Shown here: in pieces, positions 42,509-51,834 of the stretch
Layout: every line of letters starts with the position of its first letter
How positions within the stretch are numbered: the first letter of the stretch is position 1
Source of the DNA: Deltaproteobacteria bacterium
GTDB taxonomy: Bacteria > Myxococcota_A > Polyangia > Polyangiales > Polyangiaceae
Assembly: GCA_016218915.1 (NCBI GenBank)
Contig: JACRCQ010000009.1
Coordinates: 62,001 to 126,000 of the forward strand
Reading direction: 5' to 3'
Length of the DNA: 64,000 nucleotides
The notes under the pieces: generated by a model
What the model was told of the DNA's origin: nothing
The model's input: the letters and a program-made list of their open reading frames with translations, nothing else
The model's database searches: none
Made by a program: the position numbers and the translations under genes

Positions 42509-44740
42509 TCACCGACGGCGACGCGAGCGCGCCGCTGCGATGGCAGCGATCGATAGCATCATCCCTGCGAGCGTCGCGCCGTTGGCGCCTCCAACCGTGC
42601 GGCATCCACACGAGCCGCCCTCGACCGAACCGTCCGCCGCAGGCTCTGTCGGCTCCGCTGAGTCGGCTCCCGCTTCCACGATCGGCCCCGCTTCCGTCAC
42701 GTCGGGCGGAGCATCCGGGCCGGCGTCCGGAACCGGAACCACGCCAGCCGCCTTCACCGTCGCCTGAGACGTGGGGCAGTTGCGCTGGAAGATCACCATG
42801 TAGTAGGTCGCGGTCGGGTCGAACGGCGGGTTGGACTTGTCGTCGATGGTGAACTCGCCCGTGGCCTTGTCGATGTGCTCGAGCTTGTAGTCGTGTTGAT
42901 CGAGCTCGAGCGACATGCCCATGGGATTGGAGATGAACGTCACCGGATCGTTCTTGCGCAGCACCATGTCCCAGTCCCAGTCGCTGCCTCCGCCCATGAT
43001 GGCCTTGAGGTCGACCGTGAACTTCACGCCCTTGTCCGCGCTCTTCGACTGGTACTTGAAGTGGAACAGGCTCGTGAGAGCAAAGCCGTAGCTGCGCAGC
43101 ATGCTGCAGCTGCCACCCATGTACTGCCCCACCAGATCGAGCCCGATCATGTTCGTCCTGCGGGACGTCTTCTCGTCCACGGACAGGAACCGCGAGCAGT
43201 CGTCGAGCCCCCGCAGGTGAATCGCGTCGTTGACCTTCTGGATCTGCGCGTCCGTGATCTTCCCAGCAGTCTTGAGCTCTGCCATCCCGTCCTGCACGTT
43301 CTTGGCCCAGTCGCCCAGCGTGCATGCAGTCGTCAGCATCGAGGAGGCGCCCCAGTTCAGCGGATCGGCGATCTCGGCACCCAGCTCCTTGCGCACCGCC
43401 CACGCAGCCGAACCGATCAGCTCGCCATCCATGTGGGTCTCGCCAAAGAGCACGTCCGGGCACTTGCCCGGATTGGCGTTCAGGTCGCGCGCGCCCTGCC
43501 CGAGCGATGCTTCCCCTTCCACCGCGTCGTTGTTCGCCGAGCACGCGAAGTAGTCGGCCGTCCCTTCGTCGATCGACCCGGGCATCGTCACCAGCCCGTA
43601 CTCATCCATGGAGAACACGCCCTCGCTGAACCCGATCGCATTGTGGTTCATGTAGTGCGTGTATTCGTGCAGGAACACGTCGGAGTCGTAGGCCCAGTTC
43701 AGCGCCTTGGTGCCGCCGATCACGATCATGTTGTAGTAGGTCTTGACGCCGTCCGATGCCTTGCTCGGTGAGTAGAAGGCATTCTGGTAGGGCTGCTGGT
43801 TCGGCGCGTAGTGCGGCACGGCAAGCAGCGACCACTTCACGGCCGACATGTCGACCTTGAGCGTGTCCCGGAAGAAGAAGTTCATCCGATCGAGGTGGTA
43901 GTAGACGTTCACCTCGGCGAACGAATCGTCCATGGCCCAGCCGTTGATCGGATCGAACAGGAAGTCGCCGTTCGCATCCGGCACCACCGCCTTGGGATCG
44001 ACCACCAACGGCTTGGGAGGCTGCGCCTCGAGATCGCCTGAGATGTAGCGAGCGACGGTGCCCTCCGCGCCGGTCAGCTCCTGCGGCGTGGTCACGGTCA
44101 GGTGCAACAGCTCCTTGTCCACAGGGGTCGGCGTCTTGAGATTGTTGATCTCGTAGACCCGCGCCATGTTCAGGTCGACCGCGAGATGGTACTGCTGGAT
44201 CAGCTTGCCCGTGTGCGCGTCGACCTCGTATCGATGGGCACCGTCGTTTCTCAGTACGTCGACTCGCCACACCAACGCCCCGCCGTGCCGATTGCCCATC
44301 ACCCCGAGCTCGAGCGTCGATTCGTCACCAATCACGCGCCCAGCCCACTGCCCCACCAGCGAGCGCACGGATGCCTCGTCGACCGAAGGCAAGGTTGAGA
44401 CGCTCAAATCGCGGGCAATGTCCACCACAGCTGTCTTGATCTCACCCTCCGGTCCAACGCGCACCGCAATCGCAGAGCGGAACACGGGAAGCCCACCGTA
44501 GGTCTGCCCGAATCGCACCGTGTGGGAATCGAAGACAGGAAGCGTGGTGTGAGCCACCAGGTCCACACCCTGGATGCTCAACGGAGCCCTGTACTCAGCG
44601 AGGTACGCGCGGGCTGCCACTGCAGGGATGCCGGGGTACTTCTTTCCCGCCGGACCCGCGTGCCAGTCTGCGGCAACCGACTGGGCGGCCATCGCAAGGA
44701 TCACGAGGTTGATCGAGCAAGCAAGGGACAAGCGCTTCAT
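42509..44740 (-). CDS. M36-like zinc metallopeptidase with MYXO-CTERM-like tail
   Basis: 743 residues. A Sec signal (LVILAMAAQSVAA) is followed by a propeptide (FTP-like, about 60-230). The catalytic part has HEYTH at 358-362 with zinc ligands His358 and His362, and a third ligand Glu392 in SIDEGTADYF, the pattern of M4/M36 fungalysin-like peptidases. The length and domain order fit a secreted protease. The C-terminus is CGC, a hydrophobic stretch (ATLAGMMLSIAAIAAA) and RSRRRR, as in MYXO-CTERM sorting signals that anchor surface proteins. The substrate is unknown. Confidence 0.8.
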   Translation of the reverse strand: MKRLSLACSINLVILAMAAQSVAADWHAGPAGKKYPGIPAVAARAYLAEYRAPLSIQGVDLVAHTTLPVFDSHTVRFGQTYGGLPVFRSAIAVRVGPEGEIKTAVVDIARDLSVSTLPSVDEASVRSLVGQWAGRVIGDESTLELGVMGNRHGGALVWRVDVLRNDGAHRYEVDAHTGKLIQQYHLAVDLNMARVYEINNLKTPTPVDKELLHLTVTTPQELTGAEGTVARYISGDLEAQPPKPLVVDPKAVVPDANGDFLFDPINGWAMDDSFAEVNVYYHLDRMNFFFRDTLKVDMSAVKWSLLAVPHYAPNQQPYQNAFYSPSKASDGVKTYYNMIVIGGTKALNWAYDSDVFLHEYTHYMNHNAIGFSEGVFSMDEYGLVTMPGSIDEGTADYFACSANNDAVEGEASLGQGARDLNANPGKCPDVLFGETHMDGELIGSAAWAVRKELGAEIADPLNWGASSMLTTACTLGDWAKNVQDGMAELKTAGKITDAQIQKVNDAIHLRGLDDCSRFLSVDEKTSRRTNMIGLDLVGQYMGGSCSMLRSYGFALTSLFHFKYQSKSADKGVKFTVDLKAIMGGGSDWDWDMVLRKNDPVTFISNPMGMSLELDQHDYKLEHIDKATGEFTIDDKSNPPFDPTATYYMVIFQRNCPTSQATVKAAGVVPVPDAGPDAPPDVTEAGPIVEAGADSAEPTEPAADGSVEGGSCGCRTVGGANGATLAGMMLSIAAIAAARSRRRR

Positions 44741-44765
44741 GGGGTTCCTCTCCTCGGACTGGCGA

Positions 44766-44800
44766 GCGACCAGCCACGCAAGCTGTCATGCGACCAGCCA
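44766..44800. repeat. 11-bp direct repeats upstream of the metallopeptidase gene
   Basis: GCGACCAGCCA occurs at 44766-44776 and 44790-44800, 24 bases apart, 26-60 bases before the ATG. Two sites a helical turn or so apart could be regulator half-sites; this is inference. Confidence 0.3.
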
Positions 44801-44992
44801 TGCACACGGCCCGGGGTCATTGCGGCAACGCGACGCACGCACGCTCGCTGGGCATTCTAGGCTGCGAAGGCATCGAGGCAAGGCATTTGTGGGTGTGTGC
44901 GGGGCAGTCGGAATCCTACACTGACGACGGCGCACGCAGAATTTGCCGATCGTGCACAACGTGGGAACAGACCGAGCCGCAGCTCCAATCAC

Positions 44993-45475
44993 TTAAAGCT
45001 TGTAGCCGATCTTGCGTAGAAACCCCTTGCGCGCCGCTGTGTCCGCGTCCCCTTCCACACCGAGCGGGACCTGTCCATCGATCACGCCGAGCACGCCGCG
45101 ACCCAGATCAGTCTCGGCCACGATGACCTCCACCGCATTCGCCGTCGCGCAGAACACGCTGCACACCTCTGGCACTGCCCGCACGGCTCTCATCACGTGG
45201 ATCGGGAAGCCGCCGGTCATCATGATCAGGAACGTGTGACCTGCGCTGACCTTCTGCAGATTGTCCACCGCAAGCTTCACCAGCCCGTCGTCATTGCCGC
45301 TCTTGCGGATCAGCTGATCTCCCGACGCCTCGCAGAACGCGATTCCGAACTTGATCCCCATCGCGCTGGTGGCCATCGCCTCGTGCAGGTCTTCGACGGT
45401 CTTGATGAAGTGCGACTGGCCGAAGATCAGGTTCACGTCGTCAGGCTTGTCGAGCCTCACCGCATGAAGGTTCAT
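44993..45475 (-). CDS. Adenosine-specific kinase family protein (PF04008-like)
   Basis: 160 residues, the normal length for this small family. Motifs: NLIFGQSHFIKTVEDL, IKFGIAFCEASGDQLIRKSGND, and the FCATANAVEVIVAE strand, all typical of the adenosine-specific kinase fold first seen in archaea. It probably phosphorylates adenosine, or acts on a related nucleoside, in the cytosol. The ATG at 45475 overlaps the upstream lipoprotein stop by 4 bases. A cytosolic kinase co-translated with a giant lipoprotein is an unusual pair. Confidence 0.75.
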   Translation of the reverse strand: MNLHAVRLDKPDDVNLIFGQSHFIKTVEDLHEAMATSAMGIKFGIAFCEASGDQLIRKSGNDDGLVKLAVDNLQKVSAGHTFLIMMTGGFPIHVMRAVRAVPEVCSVFCATANAVEVIVAETDLGRGVLGVIDGQVPLGVEGDADTAARKGFLRKIGYKL

Positions 45476-48400
45476 TTCCCTCTCCCTTGCGTCTTCCCCA
45501 CGCGAAAGCTCGACAGGAACGCATCGTCGACCTGCCGGGCCTTGGCAGCGAAATCGTCGAACTCCGACGCAGGGATCGTTCCGGTCGGAATCGAAAGCTC
45601 GAACGTCTCGTCGAGCACCGTGGCATCCACGGCCGCCTTGCGGTCCGCCTGCAGATGCGGATCGTCGAGATGAATCCCTGCGGGCATCTTCTGCACCTGC
45701 CACCCTGCGGGCAGCTCGATGCGACGGTGCAGGTGGTAGTGCCACGCCGACTCGATTGCGAGCGCGTTCTCGCGCGCGCCCTGGCCCGCAAAGGTCGACG
45801 CGATCGTCGCTGAGACCGGCTGGGGCGTGACCACGTGCAGCGGAGTCATGCCGGACAGCACCCAGGTGCTCCCCTCGGGCTGTGCGAAGCCGGGGATCGT
45901 CACCGACGCGCGCACGCCGAGCTGCCACGAGCCTTCTGCCGACGAGGTCACCACTTCGTCGACGTTGGCCCAGGGGATCCAGCCGAGCACCACGGAGCGG
46001 AGCATGTCCTTGCGATCGCTTCCGGCCTTGTCCTCGAATGCGTCGAGTAGCACCTGCGCTGCGCGCCCTCGCAGCATCATCGTGACCGTGCCCTTGGCGT
46101 CTCCGCGCTCATCGACGGTCAGACGGATGTCCACCTCGTCGGGCCCGGTCTCGCTGCCCGCAGGCACCTTGAGCATCTCGCCGTTGATCCGCATCGCGCT
46201 GCGTCCGCGCAGCTCCGGGCTCACCTTGCCAGGGGGAAGGGGTGGCCCTGACACATCGAGATCCAGCCACGTTTCCTTGCCGTTGTCGCCAGCCACACGC
46301 GCGATCAGCAGGGGATGCTCGAAGCGCCCCACGTGCGCGGGGAAGTCCGGATCCGATGCGAACGGCTCTGCCTCAGCGACCACGACCTCGGCGCCGATCC
46401 CGAGATCCGTGAGCGCCTGCCAGGCCAACCAGGTGCGGCTCCCCTGGCCGAGCTCCAGGATCGTGCGCGCCGACGTCTCCTGCGATCCGGTCCCGAGCGC
46501 TGCTGCCGAATCGCTCAGCGCCGCGCCGCTCGAGACCTTCACCTTCTTGCCGATCGCTGCCACGAGCTTCTCGAGAACCTTCTGGCTCCCCTTGTCGTCG
46601 CCCGCAGCGCTGCGAGCGAACGCGCTCACCGCCGGGTCGCGCACGGTCATGGCCTGCACGACCTCACCCATGCCGCGCGCAATCGCTCCCCACGTCTGCG
46701 AGCCGAACGCGACGTTGACCTCCTGCTCCATCTTGGGAACGCCTGACTCGAGGCGCCGTGGCCCGTGGTTGCGCAGCTCCAGCGTCCAAACCTTCTGGTC
46801 GCCGTCCTCGCGCTCCTGCGCTGCCTGCAGCGTCTTGTGGGCCCAGCGGGAGATGCGGACCCCCTTGGGGTAGCGAACCTCGATCGAAGCGTGCAGCACG
46901 CTCGTTCGCTGGGGCAGAAGGTCCGGCGTATCCACCACGATCTGCCCCATGTTCCCTGGCAGAGCCACGCCAGAGACCAGCTGCTCGACGTAGTCGCCCT
47001 GCTCGAGCTGCGACAGGTCCGCATGCTCCTGCGAGGCATGGGCTGCCTGATCCGGCTCCAGCACGCGCCCATCCTTCTTGTGGATGCGACGGCGCAGCAC
47101 GCGGTGCGCGTCGCGCCCTTCCACCATGGCGCCGATCGCCTGCGCCCCTTGCTCGACGTCCGTGGTACCTGCCACGCGACGCAGATCGTAGAGCGTGTAG
47201 AGCAGCACGCCGCGCTTGCCCAGCAGGTAGCTCTCGGTGTGCTCGATGACCAGCGTGGCTGCCTCGGGCATGGCCCGCTTCGCCCGATCCGCGGCCACCA
47301 GCTTGCTGCCGAGAGCGTCGTACGACGCCTCGTCGGTAGCCCGCAGCAATCGACGCAACGAAAGCGCCGCATCCGGCCCATCGGACATGTCGGGCAAGTC
47401 GCGCGCGAGCCGCTCTCGCACCGCTTCGGGCTTCGAACTCGCAACGAGCCCGAGCGCAGCCGTGACCCTTCGCCCCGCAGGAAGCGCGTCGTAGAGCGCC
47501 AGCGCCCGTGCCCCGTCGCCCTGTGCAATCACCTGCGCCAGCTCCACGTCGCGGAACGCGCTCGGGCTGTCGTGCAGCGCACGCATCCGATCGAGATCCA
47601 CCACCGCGCCCTTGGAATCGCCGCCTGCCACGTGCGCCTCGAAGCATCCCAGCGAGTCGTGCTCTGCGGTCGCTCCGCACGACAGCGCGATCAGATCCCG
47701 CCCCGCGCGCTTGTGCACCAGCCCCTCGATCGCGTGCAGCATCGGCGCGCCCGCCAGCGACCCAGCCCCGCGCGACAGCGCCTGCTCCGCCCGATCCTGC
47801 ATGCCTGCGCTCGACGCCATCGCAGCCTCGAATGCGTCCAGCACCCCGTGTGCCGGAACGCCGCGCTCCCGAAGCCGCTTAAGCTCGGCAAGGGCCTCCA
47901 CCTTCCCTTCGTTCATCCCGCGACGCTGCCCTGCAAGGGTGGCGAGACCGACCGCTGCTTCCCACGAGGTCGGCAGCTTGGTCAGGGCGCGCTCGAACGC
48001 CTCGCGCTGACGCTCGATCTTGCGCACCTCCGGCAGAGCCGAGCCGACGCCCAACGCTCGCGCATATTCGAGCACGAGCATGGGCGGGGCATCCGGCTTG
48101 CGCGATGGCCCCTCGAGCAGCTTCTCTGCGCCGCGGCCATCTCCCAACGCCAGGAGCGCGGAGGCGGTTAGCGCGAGATCGTCCGCCCCGCCAGCCCGTG
48201 GCTGGAGCGTGACCGCAACCGGATTCGATGCGATCGCGTTCACGAACTCGCCCACAGCCGGCGCAATCGCAGCAACCGGCATGCCGTCGTCATCCCACAA
48301 CGACAGCGTCACGCGGTTACCGTCATCCCGCTGGGCGAGCCGAACCACCACCCGCGCCCGCCCGGACGTCACGTTCACTGTCCCGATGCGCGTGACTCTC

Positions 48401-49203
48401 CCGCCTCCGGCATCGAACGCGCGCCGCACGACCGGCTGTCCGCTCACGCTCACCACGGCCGCGCTTGACGACGTGACACCGAGCCAGATCCTTCGCGGTG
48501 CCGGGCTGTCCACGTCGACGATGACCGCGCGCAATCCCACCGCGTTCGAGGACAGATCCGTCTCGAGCTCGCAGCCGTCTGCCTCGGTGACCTGCGGATG
48601 CACCGCAGCCCCAAAGGGCGGCAGCCCGGGATAGGTAGCTTCCAGAGGCTTGTTGGGCTGCTCGAACTGCTGCGTTCGCTCCAAAGCTCCTAACCCTGCC
48701 CAATCCAGGGGCCCGACCACGGTTGCCTTGCGCGCACACCCGGTGCGAGCGCGCCACTGCTTCGCGCGCGGCGCGTCGCCAGCATGAAGGCACAGCTGCA
48801 GAGCCGAAGAAGCGATCAGCGGACGAATCCAGCCGCGTCCCTTGGCGCGCTCCCAGGCGGCATCAAGCCTCGCAAGCACGGTCGCAGCGCCGTCCTTGAC
48901 GCGAAACGCCAGGGCGCTGCGCCCGCTCGCCACATCCATGCCGAACACGCGCCGGCCGGTCAGCGCATCGAGCGCTGCCGCAGCAGCCTGGGAGGATTCC
49001 GGCGAGCTGGCCGAGTCCACCGCAAGATCCAGCACGTCGAGCATGGCCTTGAGCGCTGCGTCCGAGGACTTGTCCTGCTCGATCGCCTGGGCGCGCCCGA
49101 AGTGCGCAGCCAGCGCTCCGGGCGTGCCACCTTGCGGGGTCTTGGGTGGCGCGCCGCACGCACACGCGAGCGTGGCAAGAGCAACGATGGCAAATCGCTT
49201 CAT
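45472..49203 (-). CDS. Giant DUF3857 lipoprotein with degenerate transglutaminase core
   Basis: 1,243 residues with a lipoprotein signal (ALATLAC). The N-terminal 600 residues are helical-repeat-like. The DUF3857 domain (about 640-760) contains RRIHKKDGRVLEPDQ and QLEQGDYVEQ. A transglutaminase-like fold follows, but the helix that should carry the catalytic Cys reads LGQGSRTWLAWQALTDLGI, with Gly/Ser in place of GDCKDKA. A His (FEHPLL) and Asp (WLDLDV) remain. So the protein is probably not a working transglutaminase. The C-terminus is beta-rich. Its stop overlaps the adenosine-kinase start. Confidence 0.7.
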   Translation of the reverse strand: MKRFAIVALATLACACGAPPKTPQGGTPGALAAHFGRAQAIEQDKSSDAALKAMLDVLDLAVDSASSPESSQAAAAALDALTGRRVFGMDVASGRSALAFRVKDGAATVLARLDAAWERAKGRGWIRPLIASSALQLCLHAGDAPRAKQWRARTGCARKATVVGPLDWAGLGALERTQQFEQPNKPLEATYPGLPPFGAAVHPQVTEADGCELETDLSSNAVGLRAVIVDVDSPAPRRIWLGVTSSSAAVVSVSGQPVVRRAFDAGGGRVTRIGTVNVTSGRARVVVRLAQRDDGNRVTLSLWDDDGMPVAAIAPAVGEFVNAIASNPVAVTLQPRAGGADDLALTASALLALGDGRGAEKLLEGPSRKPDAPPMLVLEYARALGVGSALPEVRKIERQREAFERALTKLPTSWEAAVGLATLAGQRRGMNEGKVEALAELKRLRERGVPAHGVLDAFEAAMASSAGMQDRAEQALSRGAGSLAGAPMLHAIEGLVHKRAGRDLIALSCGATAEHDSLGCFEAHVAGGDSKGAVVDLDRMRALHDSPSAFRDVELAQVIAQGDGARALALYDALPAGRRVTAALGLVASSKPEAVRERLARDLPDMSDGPDAALSLRRLLRATDEASYDALGSKLVAADRAKRAMPEAATLVIEHTESYLLGKRGVLLYTLYDLRRVAGTTDVEQGAQAIGAMVEGRDAHRVLRRRIHKKDGRVLEPDQAAHASQEHADLSQLEQGDYVEQLVSGVALPGNMGQIVVDTPDLLPQRTSVLHASIEVRYPKGVRISRWAHKTLQAAQEREDGDQKVWTLELRNHGPRRLESGVPKMEQEVNVAFGSQTWGAIARGMGEVVQAMTVRDPAVSAFARSAAGDDKGSQKVLEKLVAAIGKKVKVSSGAALSDSAAALGTGSQETSARTILELGQGSRTWLAWQALTDLGIGAEVVVAEAEPFASDPDFPAHVGRFEHPLLIARVAGDNGKETWLDLDVSGPPLPPGKVSPELRGRSAMRINGEMLKVPAGSETGPDEVDIRLTVDERGDAKGTVTMMLRGRAAQVLLDAFEDKAGSDRKDMLRSVVLGWIPWANVDEVVTSSAEGSWQLGVRASVTIPGFAQPEGSTWVLSGMTPLHVVTPQPVSATIASTFAGQGARENALAIESAWHYHLHRRIELPAGWQVQKMPAGIHLDDPHLQADRKAAVDATVLDETFELSIPTGTIPASEFDDFAAKARQVDDAFLSSFRVGKTQGRGK

Positions 49204-49273
49204 TGCCGCCTTTCTTGCAGCGCAAGGGCCGGGATGCAACCGCCAAGGTGGAGGTCACCTCTCCAGCCAGACC

Positions 49274-50278
49274 CTACTCCCCCGCATCCTTGCAGCAGCG
49301 CACCCCGAGCGAGTAGTCGAAGTACCCGTTGGGATGCGCGGTGATCGCAGCGTCACACCCGTCCTTGCGCGCTCGCGAGAAGAACGCCCCCACGAACATC
49401 CCCTTGGGATCGTCCACCCACTCGTCGAGATTGCCCACCATGTCGTAGAGCGCTTCCTTCCCCCACTCGCTGCGACACGTGGCCGTCGTCCCCGTCTTGC
49501 GGAGGAACGGCCCCTCCTTGTCGCTCACCAGTAGCAGACGCGGATCGAGGTGCCCCATCGAGGCGTCGTCGTGGAGGATCGCGGCCGGGTGATTCGCGCG
49601 GAACACGTTGCACTGCCCCTGCTTGTAGTGGTCGCCGTAGGGGAACTGGCGATCGGCCGCGCCGCGGCACGCCCTTTTCCATTCTTCGCGCTTGCACAGA
49701 CGTTTGCCCGCGTTCTCGCACGCGATGCGCGCAAAGGTGCCGGACACGTACCCGTTCGGGGTCTGCCCCGCACGAGACACCGCCTTGGGCTCAGCATCGT
49801 GCGTTCGCTGCCATTCGGGCAAAGCAGGCACATCCATGGCCTTGGCCTGATCGTTTCCAAGCGTCTTGCGCTTGTCCTTCCACTCGCCTTCGAGCTTGAT
49901 CGCGAGCGTACGATTCAACGGGTAGTAGGGCGACAACCGCTCGCCCGTGTCCTTGTCGACCAGGATCGCTTCCCACCGATCCACGCACAGATGCTTGCCC
50001 ACCGCCTGCATCTCGTCAGGACATCCACCCGCGGAAGTGGCCTCTGTGTCCTCGGCCGAATCCGCCTCCGCATCGCCCGGCACCGCCGCGAGCGGCGCAG
50101 ATGTCGTGGCCGACGCGCTGGCAGCAGCATCGATCCCGGCGGGCTTGTTGTCAGGCTTGCAGCACCCGGCGGCAAGCAGACACGCAGCGGCCACCGCTGC
50201 CCGTTCAAGCTGCAGGAGCGAGCTCAGACGCTGCGGTTGCGGCGTCGTCGCACGCGCAGCACAGCAAGCCCCACCCAC
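49274..50278 (-). CDS. FGE/SUMF1-like lipoprotein
   Basis: About 334 residues; a start is hard to place because the frame overlaps the gene before it. The GTG at 50278 (55-base overlap) gives a signal peptide ending AAGC. A short disordered stretch leads to a formylglycine-generating-enzyme-type domain: CKREEWKRACRG, FPYGD, then DMVGNLDEWVDD and the closing GVRCCKDAGE. These folds bind copper or calcium and act as oxidoreductases or as sugar- and protein-binding modules. It is one of a run of minus-strand lipoproteins. Confidence 0.65.
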   Translation of the reverse strand: MGGACCAARATTPQPQRLSSLLQLERAAVAAACLLAAGCCKPDNKPAGIDAAASASATTSAPLAAVPGDAEADSAEDTEATSAGGCPDEMQAVGKHLCVDRWEAILVDKDTGERLSPYYPLNRTLAIKLEGEWKDKRKTLGNDQAKAMDVPALPEWQRTHDAEPKAVSRAGQTPNGYVSGTFARIACENAGKRLCKREEWKRACRGAADRQFPYGDHYKQGQCNVFRANHPAAILHDDASMGHLDPRLLLVSDKEGPFLRKTGTTATCRSEWGKEALYDMVGNLDEWVDDPKGMFVGAFFSRARKDGCDAAITAHPNGYFDYSLGVRCCKDAGE

Positions 50279-51165
50279 CCTGCGATGAGCAGCCTCGACC
50301 AGGCTGCCGGCTCGGCCATGGCCCGAGGCGAGATCGAGCAGGCAGCTCCGCACTGGCTCTGCGCAGTGCAGTTGTTGGCAAGGCATCCGCTGCTGGTGTT
50401 GGTGAGCGCTTCCCATTGCGTCGTGCCGTTCGGATAAAGCACTTCGCAATCACTGGTGCAATAGCTCGTCGAGTAGCCGCAGTCGTACACGAAAGGAGCG
50501 CACTGCGCGCTGTACTGGCAGTCGTAGGCAGGCAGGCACACCTTGCAAACCTCGATGCAATCGCGGATGGCCACGCAATCCGGGTTGGCCTCGCACGCCA
50601 CGCACTCGTTCATGCAGTTCTGCTTCATGCAGTCGTCGCAGCCCTGTCCGAGCCCGGACGAAGTGCTGCACGTGGGTCCGGTGCCAGCTGTACCAGCGGT
50701 GCCACCGGTGCCTGCAGTGCCACCCGTGGCAGTGCCCCCGGTTCCAGCGCTCCCTGCGCTTCCGCCCTTGCCCGCTGCGCCGCCAGTGCCTGCTTTGCCA
50801 GCAGCTCCACCGGTTCCCCCGGTGCCGCTGGTCCCGCCCTTGCCCGCGGCACCGCCTGTGCCGCCGTTGCCCGAGGCGCCGCCAGCGCCAGCGTCCCCCG
50901 CGCTTCCGCCTTGTGCAGCAGATCCGGCCTGCCCTGCCGACCCGCCCGTAGCGCTGCTCCCTGCACTGCCGCCGGTTCCGGTCTGACCGGCAGAGCCTGC
51001 CTGGGCTGAGCCTGCAGAGCCAGAATCGCCTGCGGAGCCCGCGGATGCGTCGGGATCGGTCGTGCCGCCGACGCCTTCAGTTTCGGTGACGGCCTGGCCG
51101 GTCGCGCACGCGACGACGAAGAGCAGTCCTCCAATACTCACCACTGCTCGAGAGCGTCGCGTCAT
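50224..51165 (-). CDS. Cys-rich, Gly/Ala-linker surface protein with a PEP-CTERM-like tail
   Basis: 313 residues. The signal peptide (IGGLLFVVAC) may be a lipobox. A linker of about 130 residues is built from TGG/SAG units. The cysteine module (CDDCMKQNCMNECVACE, then CVAIRDCIEVCKVC) shares its pattern with the protein at 19311. The C-terminal tail has AEPAAW, a hydrophobic segment (LLIAGWVGLAVLRV) and RRRR, close to the VPEP-TM-RRR pattern that exosortases cut. No exosortase gene is in the window. The protein would be surface-anchored in either reading. Confidence 0.7.
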   Translation of the reverse strand: MTRRSRAVVSIGGLLFVVACATGQAVTETEGVGGTTDPDASAGSAGDSGSAGSAQAGSAGQTGTGGSAGSSATGGSAGQAGSAAQGGSAGDAGAGGASGNGGTGGAAGKGGTSGTGGTGGAAGKAGTGGAAGKGGSAGSAGTGGTATGGTAGTGGTAGTAGTGPTCSTSSGLGQGCDDCMKQNCMNECVACEANPDCVAIRDCIEVCKVCLPAYDCQYSAQCAPFVYDCGYSTSYCTSDCEVLYPNGTTQWEALTNTSSGCLANNCTAQSQCGAACSISPRAMAEPAAWSRLLIAGWVGLAVLRVRRRRNRSV

Positions 51166-51231
51166 CGTTTACCTCGCCCGTGGTACGAACGACACAAGCT
51201 GGATGTTCCCAACAATATGCCACGTTGCGGC

Positions 51232-51681
51232 CTAGCGGCGCTTCCAGTTCGAAACAAATCCGCTGCCGATGTGGGTCATGGTGAGCGTGTCCCCAAGGAC
51301 CTCGACGCGATAGCTGGCCTTCCGTTCCGCACCGCAGGTGTGATCCCTGTCGGCGATTTCGGTGAGCACGCCGTCGGTCACCGTGTAGGCGAACCGGAAG
51401 CACAGAGAGCCCGCGCGAACGTAGGCGCCCGTGCCGTCCGACTGGTACGTCGCGTCGTCCTCGTTCCAGCTCCAGGTTCCGATCACCGACGACGAGGAAT
51501 CTTCCGCGGCCGGAGCGGGCTCGGCATAGGGTTCGGCCTCAGGACCGCTCTGCGCCATGGCAGCGGACGCGGTGGGGAGCGCCGCTACCTGGACGACAAC
51601 GGAATCTGAGCGGTCAGGGGGAGGACGCGTTGCAGCGCAACCGATCGCCGCTGCAAAGACCACTGGCAGCAAGGCCCTCAT
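51232..51681 (-). CDS. Small lipoprotein with a beta-rich domain
   Basis: 149 residues; lipobox AAIGC. About 50 disordered residues are followed by a beta-rich module that begins IGTWSWNEDDATYQ and has two Cys (SLCFRFAY, DHTCGAE). The pattern resembles a short lipocalin-like or META-type fold, with no ligand evidence. It starts a minus-strand run of lipoproteins. Confidence 0.6.
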   Translation of the reverse strand: MRALLPVVFAAAIGCAATRPPPDRSDSVVVQVAALPTASAAMAQSGPEAEPYAEPAPAAEDSSSSVIGTWSWNEDDATYQSDGTGAYVRAGSLCFRFAYTVTDGVLTEIADRDHTCGAERKASYRVEVLGDTLTMTHIGSGFVSNWKRR

Positions 51682-51834
51682 TCCCTCACGCTAGCATGTC
51701 GGGATTGGACGAGTTCCGCGCTCCCACAACGCGCCGCGCCGTGCGTAGCGTCCTGACGGCGTTGGTGCTACTTCGACGCTGCTTGCCCACTGTGCTCCGG
51801 TCGGGGCCTTCGCTAGACTCTCAGAAAGAGCACC

